From Pseudomonadota bacterium (GTDB lineage: Bacteria > Pseudomonadota > Alphaproteobacteria > Caulobacterales > Caulobacteraceae), in contig JAEYWU010000067.1 in the NCBI GenBank assembly GCA_023428785.1, positions 1 through 64,000 of the forward strand: a stretch of 64,000 bases of DNA. The letters run 5' to 3'. The notes beneath the pieces were generated by a model. That model saw nothing but the letters and a program-made list of their open reading frames with translations. It was not told the origin of the DNA and ran no database searches. The position numbers and the translations under genes were made by a program. Numbering within the stretch: position 1 is the first letter of the stretch; every line of letters begins with the position of its first letter. Below, one piece after another: positions 16,604 to 25,959 of this stretch.

Positions 16604-18169
16604 GTGACACTCAAGGTCGCGATCGTCGGACGGCCGAATGTCGGCAAGTCGACCCTGTTCAACCGCCTGGCCGGCAAGAAGCTGGCCATAGTGGACGACC
16701 GGCCGGGCGTGACCCGCGACCGGCGCTATGCGCGCGGCACGCTGGGCGACATCGACCTGACCCTGATCGACACGGCGGGCTTCGAGGACGTCACCGATGA
16801 AAGCTTGGAGGCGCGCATGCGCCGCCAGACAGAGCTCGCTGTCGAGGAAGCCGACCTGATCCTGTTCGTCATCGACGCGCGCGAAGGCGTCACGCCGCTC
16901 GACCGCATCTTCGGCGACATGGTCCGCAAGCGCGACAAGCCGACGATCCTCATCGGCAACAAATCCGAGGGCAAGGCAGGCGACCTGGGCCTGGCCGAGG
17001 GACCGCGCCTGGGCTTCGGCGATCCGATCCCGCTGTCGGCCGAGCACGGCGAGGGCATGGCCGACCTTTACGCCGCCGTCGCGCCCTACGAGCCCGAAAT
17101 CGACGAAGACGAGGATGATGCCGACAAGCCCGTCATGGTCGCCATCATGGGCCGCCCGAACGCGGGCAAGTCGACCCTCGTCAACCGCCTGATCGGCGAG
17201 GACCGGATGCTGACCGGCCCCGAGGCCGGCATCACCCGCGATTCGATCTCGGTCGACTTCACATGGGGCGACCGTCCGGTCCGGCTGGTCGACACCGCCG
17301 GCATGCGCCGCAAGGCCCGCGTGCAGGAAAAGCTTGAGAAGCTGTCGGTCGCCGACACCATCCGCGCCCTGACCTTCGCCGAGGTCGTTGTTCTGGTCAT
17401 GGACGAGGCCAACGCCTTCGACACCCAGGACCTGCAGCTGGCCGATCTGGTCGAGCGAGAGGGCAGGGCGGTCGTCTACTGCATCGCCAAATGGGACCAG
17501 GTCGAGGACGGCAAGGAGCGGATGGCCCATTTCCGCGAACACGCCGACCGCATGCTGCCTCAGCTCAAGGGCGCGCCGCTCGTCGGCCTGTCGGCCCTGA
17601 CTGGCCGGGGCGTGAACGCCCTGATGCCCGCTGTCTTCGAGGCGCACCGCCAGTGGTCGGCCAAGGTCAAGACACGCGACCTCAACGACTGGCTGGCCAT
17701 GGCCGTCCAGCGCCACCCGCCTCCCGCCGTGGACGGCCGTCGCCTCAAGCCGAAATACGTCACCCAGATCAAGGCGCGCCCGCCGACCTTCGTGCTCTTC
17801 GCCAATCGCGCGGCATCCATGCCCGAGAGCTACAGGCGCTATCTGATCAACAGCATGCGCGAGAGTTTCGACCTGCCGGGCGTGCCCATGCGCCTGACCG
17901 TCAAGTCGGGCGCCAATCCGTTCGCCGAGGGGCCAGGGCCCGAAAAGACGGCTCCTCGCCGCAAGGTGAAGGCCGACGCCGCCGAAGCCGCGCCCGCCAA
18001 ACCGAAGAAGGCCAAAATTTTCACCAAGACCGTCAGCGGCACCAAGACCGGCGCCAAGAAGAAGTCCGGCACGACCGTCGTCGTCGGCAAGCGCGCTCGC
18101 GGCGGTGCGAGGCAGGTCAGCCGGTCAGGGCGGGTGCGCCCGGGTCAGAAGGGCGGCGGGAAGAAGTGA
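16604..18169 (+). CDS. der: Ribosome-associated GTPase Der (EngA)
   Basis: Double-G-domain GTPase essential for 50S subunit maturation. Domain 1 shows P-loop GRPNVGKST (about 8-16) and DTAGF; domain 2 shows P-loop GRPNAGKST (about 183-191), DTAGM, and a C-terminal KH-like domain (about 355-445). The product is 521 residues, longer than the usual ~440-490, because of a C-terminal Lys/Ala-rich tail (about 450-521) that looks disordered and RNA-binding. The start is GTG 16604 with MTLKVAIVGRPN, as in the family. Its stop overlaps the next gene start (TGATG). Confidence 0.97.
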   Translation: MTLKVAIVGRPNVGKSTLFNRLAGKKLAIVDDRPGVTRDRRYARGTLGDIDLTLIDTAGFEDVTDESLEARMRRQTELAVEEADLILFVIDAREGVTPLDRIFGDMVRKRDKPTILIGNKSEGKAGDLGLAEGPRLGFGDPIPLSAEHGEGMADLYAAVAPYEPEIDEDEDDADKPVMVAIMGRPNAGKSTLVNRLIGEDRMLTGPEAGITRDSISVDFTWGDRPVRLVDTAGMRRKARVQEKLEKLSVADTIRALTFAEVVVLVMDEANAFDTQDLQLADLVEREGRAVVYCIAKWDQVEDGKERMAHFREHADRMLPQLKGAPLVGLSALTGRGVNALMPAVFEAHRQWSAKVKTRDLNDWLAMAVQRHPPPAVDGRRLKPKYVTQIKARPPTFVLFANRAASMPESYRRYLINSMRESFDLPGVPMRLTVKSGANPFAEGPGPEKTAPRRKVKADAAEAAPAKPKKAKIFTKTVSGTKTGAKKKSGTTVVVGKRARGGARQVSRSGRVRPGQKGGGKK

Positions 18170-18639
18170 TGCTGGGCGCCATCGTCTTCGCCCTGGCCTT
18201 GACGCAGACTTCCAGCGCAGGGCCTGCCTGCGACAATGACGGTTCCACCATCGCCCTGAACGCCTGTGCGCGGCAGAATCTCGACATCGAGCAGGCGCGC
18301 ATGGAGCACTATCTGGCGGCTGCTCGCGAAGCGGCGCGGCGCGGCGACCTGTCTACGGCCGAATACGGCGGCCTGCCGACCCAGCAGGTCGCTTACCTGA
18401 GCGCCTCCCAGGCGGCGTGGACCGCCTATGCGGAAATCACCTGCGCGGGCGTCCACGACCAGTACGCCGGCGGCTCGATCCGCACGCTGATGCACCTAGG
18501 TTGCTTGCGTCAAATGACTCACGAGCGCACGCAGGTGATCTGGCGCGATCACCTGACCTATGCCGACAGCACGCCGCCGGTTCTGCCAGAGCCGTCGGCC
18601 CCAGCATTGGCTAACCTGCCCGCGCCCATCTGGCCGTAG
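18169..18639 (+). CDS. LprI-like secreted protein (DUF1311)
   Basis: A 156-residue exported protein. The first 15-18 residues form a short signal peptide (MLGAIVFALALTQTSSAG). Next comes the DUF1311 pattern: CDNDGSTIALNACA, then Glu/Ala-rich helix LDIEQARMEHYLAAAREAA, then SQAAWTAYAEITCA and LGCLRQMTHERT. Four Cys are spaced as in lysozyme-inhibitor LprI relatives and probably form two disulfides. A Pro-rich tail follows. ATG 18169 overlaps the der stop, so the gene is translationally coupled to der although the functions look unrelated. Lysozyme inhibition is only a family suggestion. Confidence 0.8.
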   Translation: MLGAIVFALALTQTSSAGPACDNDGSTIALNACARQNLDIEQARMEHYLAAAREAARRGDLSTAEYGGLPTQQVAYLSASQAAWTAYAEITCAGVHDQYAGGSIRTLMHLGCLRQMTHERTQVIWRDHLTYADSTPPVLPEPSAPALANLPAPIWP

Positions 18640-18803
18640 AGGGCGGCCCGTCTTGCTCCCAGGCACGATAAGTCGGATGCCCGGCGCTGGACGTGCTATG
18701 GCTGTCCTGCCGATCGGTGGGGAGGCCGGGGCGATCCTTCCCGCTCGTACACCAACGGGACTTTCGCTTCGCGAGTCCGTCGGTGATTGAAAGGGGGCCA
18801 GCC

Positions 18804-19823
18804 GTGGCTGCCCACCCATTACCCACTGTCGGCATCGACCTCGCCATGGCGGTGATCAAGTCGTCCGATGCGCCGCTGTTGCTGCTCAACGAAAACCTGT
18901 CGGTCCTGGCCGCCAGCCGGTCCTTCTCCCAGGCCTTCGATCTTGACCCCAAGCGGGTTGTTTCGCGGCCCCTGGGGGCACTGGGCGTCGGCGAGTGGAA
19001 CGGGGCCCAGCTCCGCGTCCTGCTGGAGGCCACGGCCGCCGGCGCCGCCGAGATAGAAGCCTATGAGATGGACCTGAAGCGGGGTCCATCCAACGTGCGC
19101 AAGCTGCTGGTGAACGCCCACAAGCTCGAATATCCCGGTGTGGATTCGTCGCTGCTTCTCGTTTCAATTTCCGACGTCACCGACGCCCGCAAACACGATC
19201 GCGAACGCGATGACCTGCTGCGCGAAAAGGGTATCCTGCTTCAGGAGATCCAGCACCGCGTCGCCAATAGCCTGCAGATCATCGCCAGCGTCCTCATGCA
19301 GAGCGCCCGCAAGGTCCAGTCCGAAGAGACCCGCTCCCACCTGACCGACGCGCATCGCCGGGTGATGTCCATCGCCACCCTGCAAAAGCAATTGGCCGTA
19401 TCGTCGCTCGGATCGGTGGAACTCGGCCCGTACCTGACCAGCCTGTGCGATTCGATCGGGGCCTCGATGATCCACGACCAGAACCAGATTTCACTGGTTG
19501 TCGAGGTGGCGCCCACATCGGTGTCGGCAGATCAGTCGGTCAGCCTGGGCCTGACCGTGACCGAGCTTGTCATCAACGCGCTGAAGCACGCCTTCCCCGA
19601 CCATCGCCAGGGCGTGATTACGGTCGGTTACGCGTCCACAGGAGAGGCTTGGACATTGTCTGTGTGCGACGATGGGGTCGGGATGCCAACGGACGTAGAG
19701 TCAGCCAAGCCCGGTCTTGGAACCAGCATCGTCGAGGCCCTGTCCAATCAGCTGGAGTGCCGGGTCGAGGTTAGTGACGAACAGCCAGGAACGCGGGTGT
19801 CGATCATCCACGAGCCCGCGTAG
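18804..19823 (+). CDS. Sensor histidine kinase, HisKA_2 type with PAS domain
   Basis: A 339-residue soluble kinase. The N-terminal PAS-like domain (about 15-120, APLLLLNENLSVLAAS) is followed by a HisKA_2 dimerisation domain with the phosphoacceptor motif LLQEIQHRVANSLQ, and the ATPase domain with the N-box ELVINALKHAF and G-box DDGVGMP. This kinase type in alphaproteobacteria often feeds the general stress response, but no response regulator is adjacent. The start GTG 18804 is chosen because AAAGGGGG lies about 7 bases upstream; the open frame extends further but with poor protein character. It is convergent with the SDR gene. Confidence 0.88.
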   Translation: MAAHPLPTVGIDLAMAVIKSSDAPLLLLNENLSVLAASRSFSQAFDLDPKRVVSRPLGALGVGEWNGAQLRVLLEATAAGAAEIEAYEMDLKRGPSNVRKLLVNAHKLEYPGVDSSLLLVSISDVTDARKHDRERDDLLREKGILLQEIQHRVANSLQIIASVLMQSARKVQSEETRSHLTDAHRRVMSIATLQKQLAVSSLGSVELGPYLTSLCDSIGASMIHDQNQISLVVEVAPTSVSADQSVSLGLTVTELVINALKHAFPDHRQGVITVGYASTGEAWTLSVCDDGVGMPTDVESAKPGLGTSIVEALSNQLECRVEVSDEQPGTRVSIIHEPA

Positions 19824-19827
19824 GCCT

Positions 19828-19876
19828 AGCCGGTGAGATTATTCCGGCTGCGCGTCCATGTGCGGACCGTGGACGC
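19828..19876. repeat. Two short hairpins between convergent kinase and SDR genes
   Basis: AGCCGG (19828-19833) pairs with CCGGCT (19844-19849), and GCGTCCA (19852-19858) pairs with TGGACGC (19870-19876). They fill the 53-base gap between the two convergent stop codons. No T-tract is present on either strand, so termination activity is uncertain. Confidence 0.35.
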
Positions 19877-20614
19877 TTAGGTTCCGGCCTTCCACTCGAC
19901 GAAGCTGACATCCAGCTCCGGCGTCCGGTCCGGCCGGCACAGATCGACCATCAGCGGGCCAATCTCCGACGGCTCCGGATGCTTCATCGGATCCTCGCCC
20001 GGATAGGCTTGGGCCCGAAGACGCGTCCGCATACGGCCCGGATCGACGACCGAGACGCGGATCGGCGTGTTCTCGATCTCGTCGGCCCAGCACTTCACCA
20101 TGGCCTCGGCTCCGGCCTTGGTCGCGGCGTAGGCCCCCCAGAAGGCCTTGGGCGCGTGGGCGACAGACGAGGTGACATAGACGGCCCGTCCGGCGTCCGA
20201 CATCCGCAGCAGCGGCTCGAACGAACGGATCAGGCGATAGACGCCGGTGAAGTTGATCTTCTCGATCTTGGCGAACTCGCGCGGCTCGGCGTGGCTGACG
20301 GGCGTCAGGCCGCTGGTCCCCAGCATGGCCGCGGTATGGACCCAGGCGTCAATCCGCCCGAAACGCTCGAAGACCGCCCCGCCCAGCCGGTCGATCGCTC
20401 CACCATCCACCAGATCGAAGGGCACGAGCGTGGCTCTCTCTCCGGTCGCCTTGAGGATTTCGTCGTCCAGCTCTTCCAGGCCGCCCTGGGTGCGGGCGCA
20501 GGCGACGACGTGCGCCCCGGCCTTGGCCAGGGCCAGGGCTGATGCATAGCCGATGCCGCGCGATGCGCCGGTGATGACCGCGATGCGGTCCTTGAGCGGA
20601 AGATTGTCAGACAT
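19877..20614 (-). CDS. SDR family NAD(P)-dependent oxidoreductase
   Basis: A 245-residue short-chain dehydrogenase. It has the cofactor motif TGASRGIG (about 15-22), the expected Asn-region NFTGVYR, the catalytic Ser in VTSSVAH and the Tyr-Lys pair in YAATKAG (about 164-168). In the usual NNAG position it reads VHTAAM, a variant. Substrate is not predictable. The gene sits 21 bases downstream of purF in the same direction and is probably the last member of the radA-cvpA-purF operon, as in related genomes. Confidence 0.92.
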   Translation of the reverse strand: MSDNLPLKDRIAVITGASRGIGYASALALAKAGAHVVACARTQGGLEELDDEILKATGERATLVPFDLVDGGAIDRLGGAVFERFGRIDAWVHTAAMLGTSGLTPVSHAEPREFAKIEKINFTGVYRLIRSFEPLLRMSDAGRAVYVTSSVAHAPKAFWGAYAATKAGAEAMVKCWADEIENTPIRVSVVDPGRMRTRLRAQAYPGEDPMKHPEPSEIGPLMVDLCRPDRTPELDVSFVEWKAGT

Positions 20615-20635
20615 GGCGCGGCTGATAGCCGACGG

Positions 20636-22135
20636 TCAGGCGCTCACCAACAGGGAAAGCTGCCGGGCGGCCACGTCACGTCCGCCTTCTTCGATCTCGC
20701 GGTCGAGCAGGCGGGTCGGATATTCGCCGGTGAAATAGTGGTCGGTGAACTGGGGCCGGGCGTTGTTGCGGCCCCCGGCCTCGCCCACGGCGCGGTACAG
20801 GCCGTCGATCGACAGGAAGCCGAGCGTGTCGACTTCCAGCGCCACGCGCATCTCTTCCAGCGTCATGTTCGCCGCCATCAGTTGGTCCCGCGACGGCATG
20901 TCGATCCCGTAGAAGTCGGGGAACAGGATCTGCGGGCTGGCCGAGCGCAAATGAACTTCCGCCGCGCCCGCCGCGCGCACGGCCCGCACCAGCTTCAGCG
21001 AGGTCGTGCCGCGCACGATCGAATCGTCGATCAGCACCACACGCTTGCCCTGAAGCGCCGAGCGGTTGGGGCTGTGCTTCATGCGCACGCCCTTCTGGCG
21101 GGCGCCCTGGCTCGGCTGGATAAAGGTCCGGCCCAGATAGTGGCTGCGGATAATGCCCATCTCGAACGAGATGCCGCTCTCCTGCGCATAGCCTAGCGCG
21201 GCGGGCACGCCCGAGTCAGGCACCGGCACCACTATGTCGGCCTCGACGGCGTGCTCGATGGCCAGGCCGCGGCCCATGGCCTTGCGGGCCTCATAGACTG
21301 AGCGACCGTTCACGACCGAGTCGGGCCGGGCGAAATAGACGTACTCGAATAGGCAGGGGCGGGCGGCCTGACCCTGGAACGGCTTGAGCGAACGCAGGCC
21401 ATCAGCATCGATCACCACGACTTCGCCGTGCTCGACGTCGCGCTCGAAGGTCGCGCCCATCATGTCCAGCGCACAGGTCTCGCTGGCCAGCACCCAGGCG
21501 TCGCCGAGACGTCCCAGCACCAGAGGGCGAATGCCCAGCGGATCGCGCGCGCCGATCATCTTGTGGCGGGTCTGGGCGACCAGCGCATAGCCGCCCTCGA
21601 TCGCGCCCAGGGCGTCGATGAAGCGGTCGACGATCTTGGCCTTACGGCTGCGGGCGATGAGGTGGAGGATGACTTCCGAATCCGACGTCGACTGGAAGAT
21701 CGCGCCCTCGCTGACCAGCCGGTTCCGAAGGAAGTGAAAGTTGGTCAGATTGCCGTTGTGGGCGATGGCGATGCCGCCTGAATCCAGGTCCGCGTACATC
21801 GGCTGGATGTTGCGCAGCGTCGAGCCGCCCGCCGTAGAATAGCGCGTATGGCCCACCGCCGCCTCGCCCGGCATGCGCTTGGAGAGGTCCGAGCCGCCGA
21901 ACGCCTCTCCGACCAGACCCATGTGCCGTTCCGAGTGGAACATCTCGGACTTTACGCTGGCGATGCCGCAGGCTTCCTGGCCGCGGTGCTGCAGGGCGTG
22001 AAGACCCAGGGCGACGATGGAGGAGCCCTCGTCCGCGGGCGCTCCCCAGACCCCGCAGACCCCACATTCGAGGCGAAGGGTGTCGTCGTCTGGGTCGCGC
22101 TGAAACTCGGCGGCGCCGCTGATGAGGCGGGTCAT
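20636..22135 (-). CDS. purF: Amidophosphoribosyltransferase
   Basis: Catalyses the first committed step of purine synthesis, PRPP plus glutamine to phosphoribosylamine. The 499-residue protein has an N-terminal Ntn glutaminase domain; the nucleophile is the Cys of LECGVCGVWG near residue 25, which implies removal of a short propeptide. The PRPP-binding phosphoribosyltransferase motif VVLIDDSIVRGTTS is near residue 370. Late Cys residues are few, so an iron-sulfur cluster is not evident. Its ATG overlaps the cvpA stop (22132-22135). Confidence 0.96.
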   Translation of the reverse strand: MTRLISGAAEFQRDPDDDTLRLECGVCGVWGAPADEGSSIVALGLHALQHRGQEACGIASVKSEMFHSERHMGLVGEAFGGSDLSKRMPGEAAVGHTRYSTAGGSTLRNIQPMYADLDSGGIAIAHNGNLTNFHFLRNRLVSEGAIFQSTSDSEVILHLIARSRKAKIVDRFIDALGAIEGGYALVAQTRHKMIGARDPLGIRPLVLGRLGDAWVLASETCALDMMGATFERDVEHGEVVVIDADGLRSLKPFQGQAARPCLFEYVYFARPDSVVNGRSVYEARKAMGRGLAIEHAVEADIVVPVPDSGVPAALGYAQESGISFEMGIIRSHYLGRTFIQPSQGARQKGVRMKHSPNRSALQGKRVVLIDDSIVRGTTSLKLVRAVRAAGAAEVHLRSASPQILFPDFYGIDMPSRDQLMAANMTLEEMRVALEVDTLGFLSIDGLYRAVGEAGGRNNARPQFTDHYFTGEYPTRLLDREIEEGGRDVAARQLSLLVSA

Positions 22136-22725
22136 GGCTGGCTTCCTGACTGGGAGGCGGGGTCGATATCGTCCGATTGCGGCTGGTCCGTGGCGCCGCG
22201 ACGCGCAGAGTCCACGACGACCGGCGTAACCTGGTCTGCGGTCCGGCCGATGCCGGGAAGAACGGTCTGGATGGCGCGCGCCGCACTATGGCTGACGGGG
22301 AAGACGGCCGCGTCGGTCAGCCAGCCTGGGGCCCGGTCCGGCGATCCGGACGAGGCGAATACGATCAGATGTACGACGCCCATTAGCACCAGCGCACGCA
22401 CCACGCCGAAGGCGACGCCCACGCCTCGATCCAGGCCTGACATTCGGTCATGGTTCTGAAGCGAGCGCCCAGCCAGCGCCCCGATCAGTCGCACGCCGAA
22501 ATAGACCATCAGGAATGTCACCACCGCAGCCAGGACCGTGCCGATCCAGTCGGGATCGAACACGCCGCGTCCGATCGGTCCCGTAATCGGCAGGGCGATC
22601 AAAGAAATCAGGGCCGCCAGGATGAAGGAGAAGAAGCTAACGACCTCGCGCGCACCGCCCCGGACCCATCCGGCCAGGGCCGAAAAGATGATGACCACGA
22701 AGGCGAACAGGTCGTATCCGGTCAT
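22132..22725 (-). CDS. cvpA: CvpA family membrane protein
   Basis: A 197-residue inner membrane protein of the CvpA family. Four membrane segments are visible (about 5-22, 27-47, 62-82 and 100-120) with the family start YDLFAFVVIIFSALAGWVRG. The C-terminal ~70 residues are polar and disordered. The gene overlaps radA by 4 bases upstream (22722-22725) and purF by 4 bases downstream, and this radA-cvpA-purF order is widely conserved. CvpA proteins have been linked to colicin V export and to envelope stress resistance; a direct purine role has not been established. Confidence 0.9.
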   Translation of the reverse strand: MTGYDLFAFVVIIFSALAGWVRGGAREVVSFFSFILAALISLIALPITGPIGRGVFDPDWIGTVLAAVVTFLMVYFGVRLIGALAGRSLQNHDRMSGLDRGVGVAFGVVRALVLMGVVHLIVFASSGSPDRAPGWLTDAAVFPVSHSAARAIQTVLPGIGRTADQVTPVVVDSARRGATDQPQSDDIDPASQSGSQP

Positions 22726-24098
22726 ACGCGGGAATCTCGGGCGACGAGGGCCCCATCATCAATGCGCTGGACCGCTTCGGCAAGGCGAGACACCGAAACG
22801 ATGCGAAGAACATCCGGCTCAGCCGCCTGACTGGGCGCCAGCGCCGCGTCGAAGCCCAGCTTGCGGGCTTCCTTCATCCGCGATTCCATCCGGTTCACAG
22901 GCCGGATCTCGCCGGACAGGCTGATCTCGCCGAAGACCACCATCCCTTCGGGCAGGGGGCGGTCCAGAGCCGACGACACCAGGGCGGCCGCAGCCGCAAG
23001 ATCGGCGGCGGGTTCCGAGATGCGCAGGCCGCCGGCCACGTTCAGATAAACGTCCTTGTCACCGAACCCGAGGCCGCAGCGCGCTTCCAGCACCGCCAGC
23101 ACCATCGCCAGCCGCCCATTGTCCCATCCCACGACCGCGCGGCGGGGCGTGCCATAGGCCGAGGGCGCCACCAGCGCCTGGACCTCGACCAGAACCGGGC
23201 GAGAGCCCTCGATCCCTGCGAAGACAACCGATCCGGCCGCCCGCTCGCCGCCCTCGCCCAGGAACAGGGCCGATGGATTGGGCACCTCGTTCAGGCCCCG
23301 GTCGCCCATTTCGAAGACGCCAATCTCGTCGGTCGCGCCGAACCGGTTCTTGCCGGCGCGCAGGATGCGGAACGGATAGCCGCGCTCGCCCTCGAACGAG
23401 AGGACGGCGTCGACCATGTGCTCGACCACGCGGGGGCCGGCGACCTGACCATCCTTGGTGACGTGGCCGACCAGCACGATCGCCACGCCGCGCTTCTTGG
23501 CGAACCGCACCAGCTCGCCGGCGCAGGCGCGGACCTGGGTGACCGAGCCCGGACCCGCCTCATGGGCGTCGGACCACAGGGTCTGGACGGAATCGACGAT
23601 CACCAGATCGAAGGTGTCGCGCTTCAGCCCGTCGAGGATTTCGCGCAGCGAGGTCTCGGCCGCCAGATTCACTGGCGCCTCGGCCAGACCCATCCGGGCC
23701 GCGCGCGAGCGGATCTGCTCGATGGCTTCCTCGCCCGAAATATAGGCCACGCGCGCGCCGCGCGCTGCGGCCTGGGCGGTGACCTGAAGCAGCAGGGTCG
23801 ACTTGCCGACACCCGGGTCGCCCGACAGCAGGATGGCCGAGCCGGGCACGACGCCGCCGCCGCAGACGCGGTCGAACTCGGCCACGCCCGTGGTCAGGCG
23901 CGGCGGCTCGGGATTGTCGGATCTCAGGTCCTCGAAGGCCAGCCCGCGCGCCTTGGATGGCTTCAGCGTGCCCGGCGCGCGGCTCTGCGTCTCCTCGACG
24001 AGGGTGTTCCAGGCCTGACAGGCCGAGCACTGCCCGGACCATTTGGCATGGACCGCCCCACAGGACTGACAAACATAGATCGCACCATCGCGGGCCAT
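22722..24098 (-). CDS. radA: DNA repair protein RadA (Sms)
   Basis: RecA-like ATPase that promotes branch migration during recombinational repair. The 458-residue product begins MARDGAIYVCQSCG with a four-Cys zinc finger (CQSC about 10-13, CSAC about 26-29). The P-loop GDPGVGKST (about 90-98) and the RadA-specific KNRFG motif (about 250) follow. A Lon protease-like C-terminal domain ends the protein but lacks a serine protease function in this family. ATG 24098 is chosen because the zinc finger must be near the N-terminus; the frame continues upstream without protein character. Confidence 0.95.
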   Translation of the reverse strand: MARDGAIYVCQSCGAVHAKWSGQCSACQAWNTLVEETQSRAPGTLKPSKARGLAFEDLRSDNPEPPRLTTGVAEFDRVCGGGVVPGSAILLSGDPGVGKSTLLLQVTAQAAARGARVAYISGEEAIEQIRSRAARMGLAEAPVNLAAETSLREILDGLKRDTFDLVIVDSVQTLWSDAHEAGPGSVTQVRACAGELVRFAKKRGVAIVLVGHVTKDGQVAGPRVVEHMVDAVLSFEGERGYPFRILRAGKNRFGATDEIGVFEMGDRGLNEVPNPSALFLGEGGERAAGSVVFAGIEGSRPVLVEVQALVAPSAYGTPRRAVVGWDNGRLAMVLAVLEARCGLGFGDKDVYLNVAGGLRISEPAADLAAAAALVSSALDRPLPEGMVVFGEISLSGEIRPVNRMESRMKEARKLGFDAALAPSQAAEPDVLRIVSVSRLAEAVQRIDDGALVARDSRV

Positions 24099-24243
24099 GG
24101 GGGCGCCTTCTAGCAGAGACGGATTGATTCCGCCGCGTGTGGATTGCCCCCAGGTTGCGTCAAAGCCGGCCGTCGCCTGTCGGATTGCGCCGTTTCGTGA
24201 AAGGCGCATATTCCCCTGTAGGCTGAACAGGAGGCTGAAGCTG

Positions 24244-24882
24244 ATGTCCGACACCCCGCCCGCCATCAATCCGGGCATGATGGCCCGCATCCAGAACATC
24301 ATCACCAAGCCGGTCCAGGAATGGGACGTGATCCGCGCCGAGGCCACCAGCGTCTCCCAGCTGTTCACCGGCTACGCCATGATCCTGGCCGCTATTCCGG
24401 CCATTGCCGGATTCATCGGCGGCCTGCTGCTTTCCGGCATGTTCGGTGGCCTGGGCGTCAGCGTCGGCTTGGTCGCCGGCTTGGTCGGCGCTGTCGTCGG
24501 CTACGTCCTGTCGCTGGTCATGGTCTTTGTGATGGGCCTCATCATCGACGCGCTCGCGCCTTCGTTCGGTGCGGCCAAGGATCGGACCCAGGCCATGAAG
24601 GTGGCGGTCTACGCCATGACGCCCGCCTGGGTCGCCGGAATCCTCAACCTCTTGCCGATGCTGGGCATTCTGGTGCTGATCGCCTCGATCTACGGGCTCT
24701 ATCTGCTCTATCTCGGCATCAAGCAGGTGATGGCGCCGCCTGCTGACAAGGCGATCGTCTATTTCATCGTCGTCTGCGTCGTGGCCATCGTTCTGTGGTG
24801 GATCATCGCCATGATAATCGGCTCGATCACGGCCGCCATGGCCTTCAGCGCCGCCGGCGGTGCTGCGATCCTGTACGGCTAG
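24244..24882 (+). CDS. Yip1 family membrane protein
   Basis: A 212-residue integral membrane protein with a 40-residue cytosolic N-terminus (IITKPVQEWDVIRAE, a hallmark of bacterial Yip1-domain proteins) and about five membrane helices from residue 45 to the C-terminus. AGGAGGC stands 6-12 bases before ATG 24244, a clear ribosome site. It is divergent from radA and convergent with alr, with only 3 bases between the stops. Bacterial Yip1 proteins have no established function; they may affect membrane trafficking or envelope physiology. Confidence 0.85.
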   Translation: MSDTPPAINPGMMARIQNIITKPVQEWDVIRAEATSVSQLFTGYAMILAAIPAIAGFIGGLLLSGMFGGLGVSVGLVAGLVGAVVGYVLSLVMVFVMGLIIDALAPSFGAAKDRTQAMKVAVYAMTPAWVAGILNLLPMLGILVLIASIYGLYLLYLGIKQVMAPPADKAIVYFIVVCVVAIVLWWIIAMIIGSITAAMAFSAAGGAAILYG

Positions 24883-24885
24883 GGT

Positions 24886-25923
24886 CTAGCCGACATACGA
24901 ACGCTGAACCCGGGCTCCGACCGAGGTCAGCAGCTCATAGGCGATGGTGCCGGCGTCCGCCGCCGCGTCATCAATGGGGTGGTGGGGCCCGAACAGCTCC
25001 ACCAACTCGCCCGGTCCGACATCCAGGTCAGTGACGTCGATCGCTATCAGGTCCATGGAGATCCGGCCGAGAATCGGGCGAATCTCGCCGCCGACATAGA
25101 CCCGGCCGCGCGGGCTGTTCGAGCGCAGGATGCCGTCCGCATAGCCGGCGCCGGCGACCGCCACGCTCATCGGACGCTCGGCGGTGAAGCCACGGGCGTA
25201 TCCGACCGTCTCACCGGCTGGAACATTGCGCACCTGCAGGATTTCCGCTCGCAGGGCCGCGACAGGCTTCAGCCGCTCGTCTGGGCGACCCTCGGGCCCA
25301 CCGCCGTAAAGGCTGATCCCCGGCCGCAGCGCGTCGAAGGCGAAGTCCGGACCCAGGAAACATCCGCCGGAATTGGCGAAGGACCGCACCGTCCCGGGAT
25401 AGCGGCGGCTGACCAGCTCGAAGGCCGAACGCTGGGCTGCGTTCATGGCGTCATAGGGATCGTCGGAGCAGGCAAGATGGCTCACCACCATCTCCAGCCC
25501 GGGGAAGGGCTCGGGCGCGTCTTCGGGACGGACGCCCAGGCGGTTCATCCCTGTGTCGATATGCAAGGCCGCCGGGCCACCGTCAGAGCTCAGCCAGCGG
25601 CGGATCTGCTCGGCCGAGCTCAGTACTGGCCGAAGTCGGGCGGCTTGCAGCCGCAGCACATCAGACGGGCCGCATCCGTCCAGCACATAGATTTTCGGCC
25701 GAGACCCCAGGGTCTGGCGCAAGGCGTCGCCCTCGCTCAGGCGGGCCACGAAGAAGGTGTCTGCGCCCTCGGTCATCAGCTTGCGCGCGACCGCTGCGGC
25801 GCCCAGTCCATAGGCGTCGGCCTTGACGACCGGCGTCACCGGCGCGCCGCCGATCCGGGCGAGCGTGTGGAAGTTCTCTGAAAGCGCGTTCAGATCAACG
25901 ATGAGGCGGGCCGGGGAGGGCAT
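24886..25923 (-). CDS. alr: Alanine racemase
   Basis: PLP enzyme interconverting L- and D-alanine for peptidoglycan. The 345-residue product shows the PLP lysine in VVKADAYGLG (about residue 34), the barrel segment HIDTGMNRLGV with the substrate-binding Arg, and the C-terminal beta-domain with GAGYADG carrying the catalytic Tyr. The dimer-contributed segment LFGPHHPIDD is also present. It is 37 bases downstream of the LOG gene in the same direction. The start MPSPARLIVDLNAL matches the family. Confidence 0.94.
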   Translation of the reverse strand: MPSPARLIVDLNALSENFHTLARIGGAPVTPVVKADAYGLGAAAVARKLMTEGADTFFVARLSEGDALRQTLGSRPKIYVLDGCGPSDVLRLQAARLRPVLSSAEQIRRWLSSDGGPAALHIDTGMNRLGVRPEDAPEPFPGLEMVVSHLACSDDPYDAMNAAQRSAFELVSRRYPGTVRSFANSGGCFLGPDFAFDALRPGISLYGGGPEGRPDERLKPVAALRAEILQVRNVPAGETVGYARGFTAERPMSVAVAGAGYADGILRSNSPRGRVYVGGEIRPILGRISMDLIAIDVTDLDVGPGELVELFGPHHPIDDAAADAGTIAYELLTSVGARVQRSYVG

Positions 25924-25959
25924 CCATGCCTTATGCCCGAAGGGGAACGGCAGACAAGC

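Noticed and set aside
14803..16689. 628-codon minus-strand frame opposite bamB
   Set aside because: Antisense shadow of the propeller repeats of bamB, with Gly/Arg/Asp bias only.
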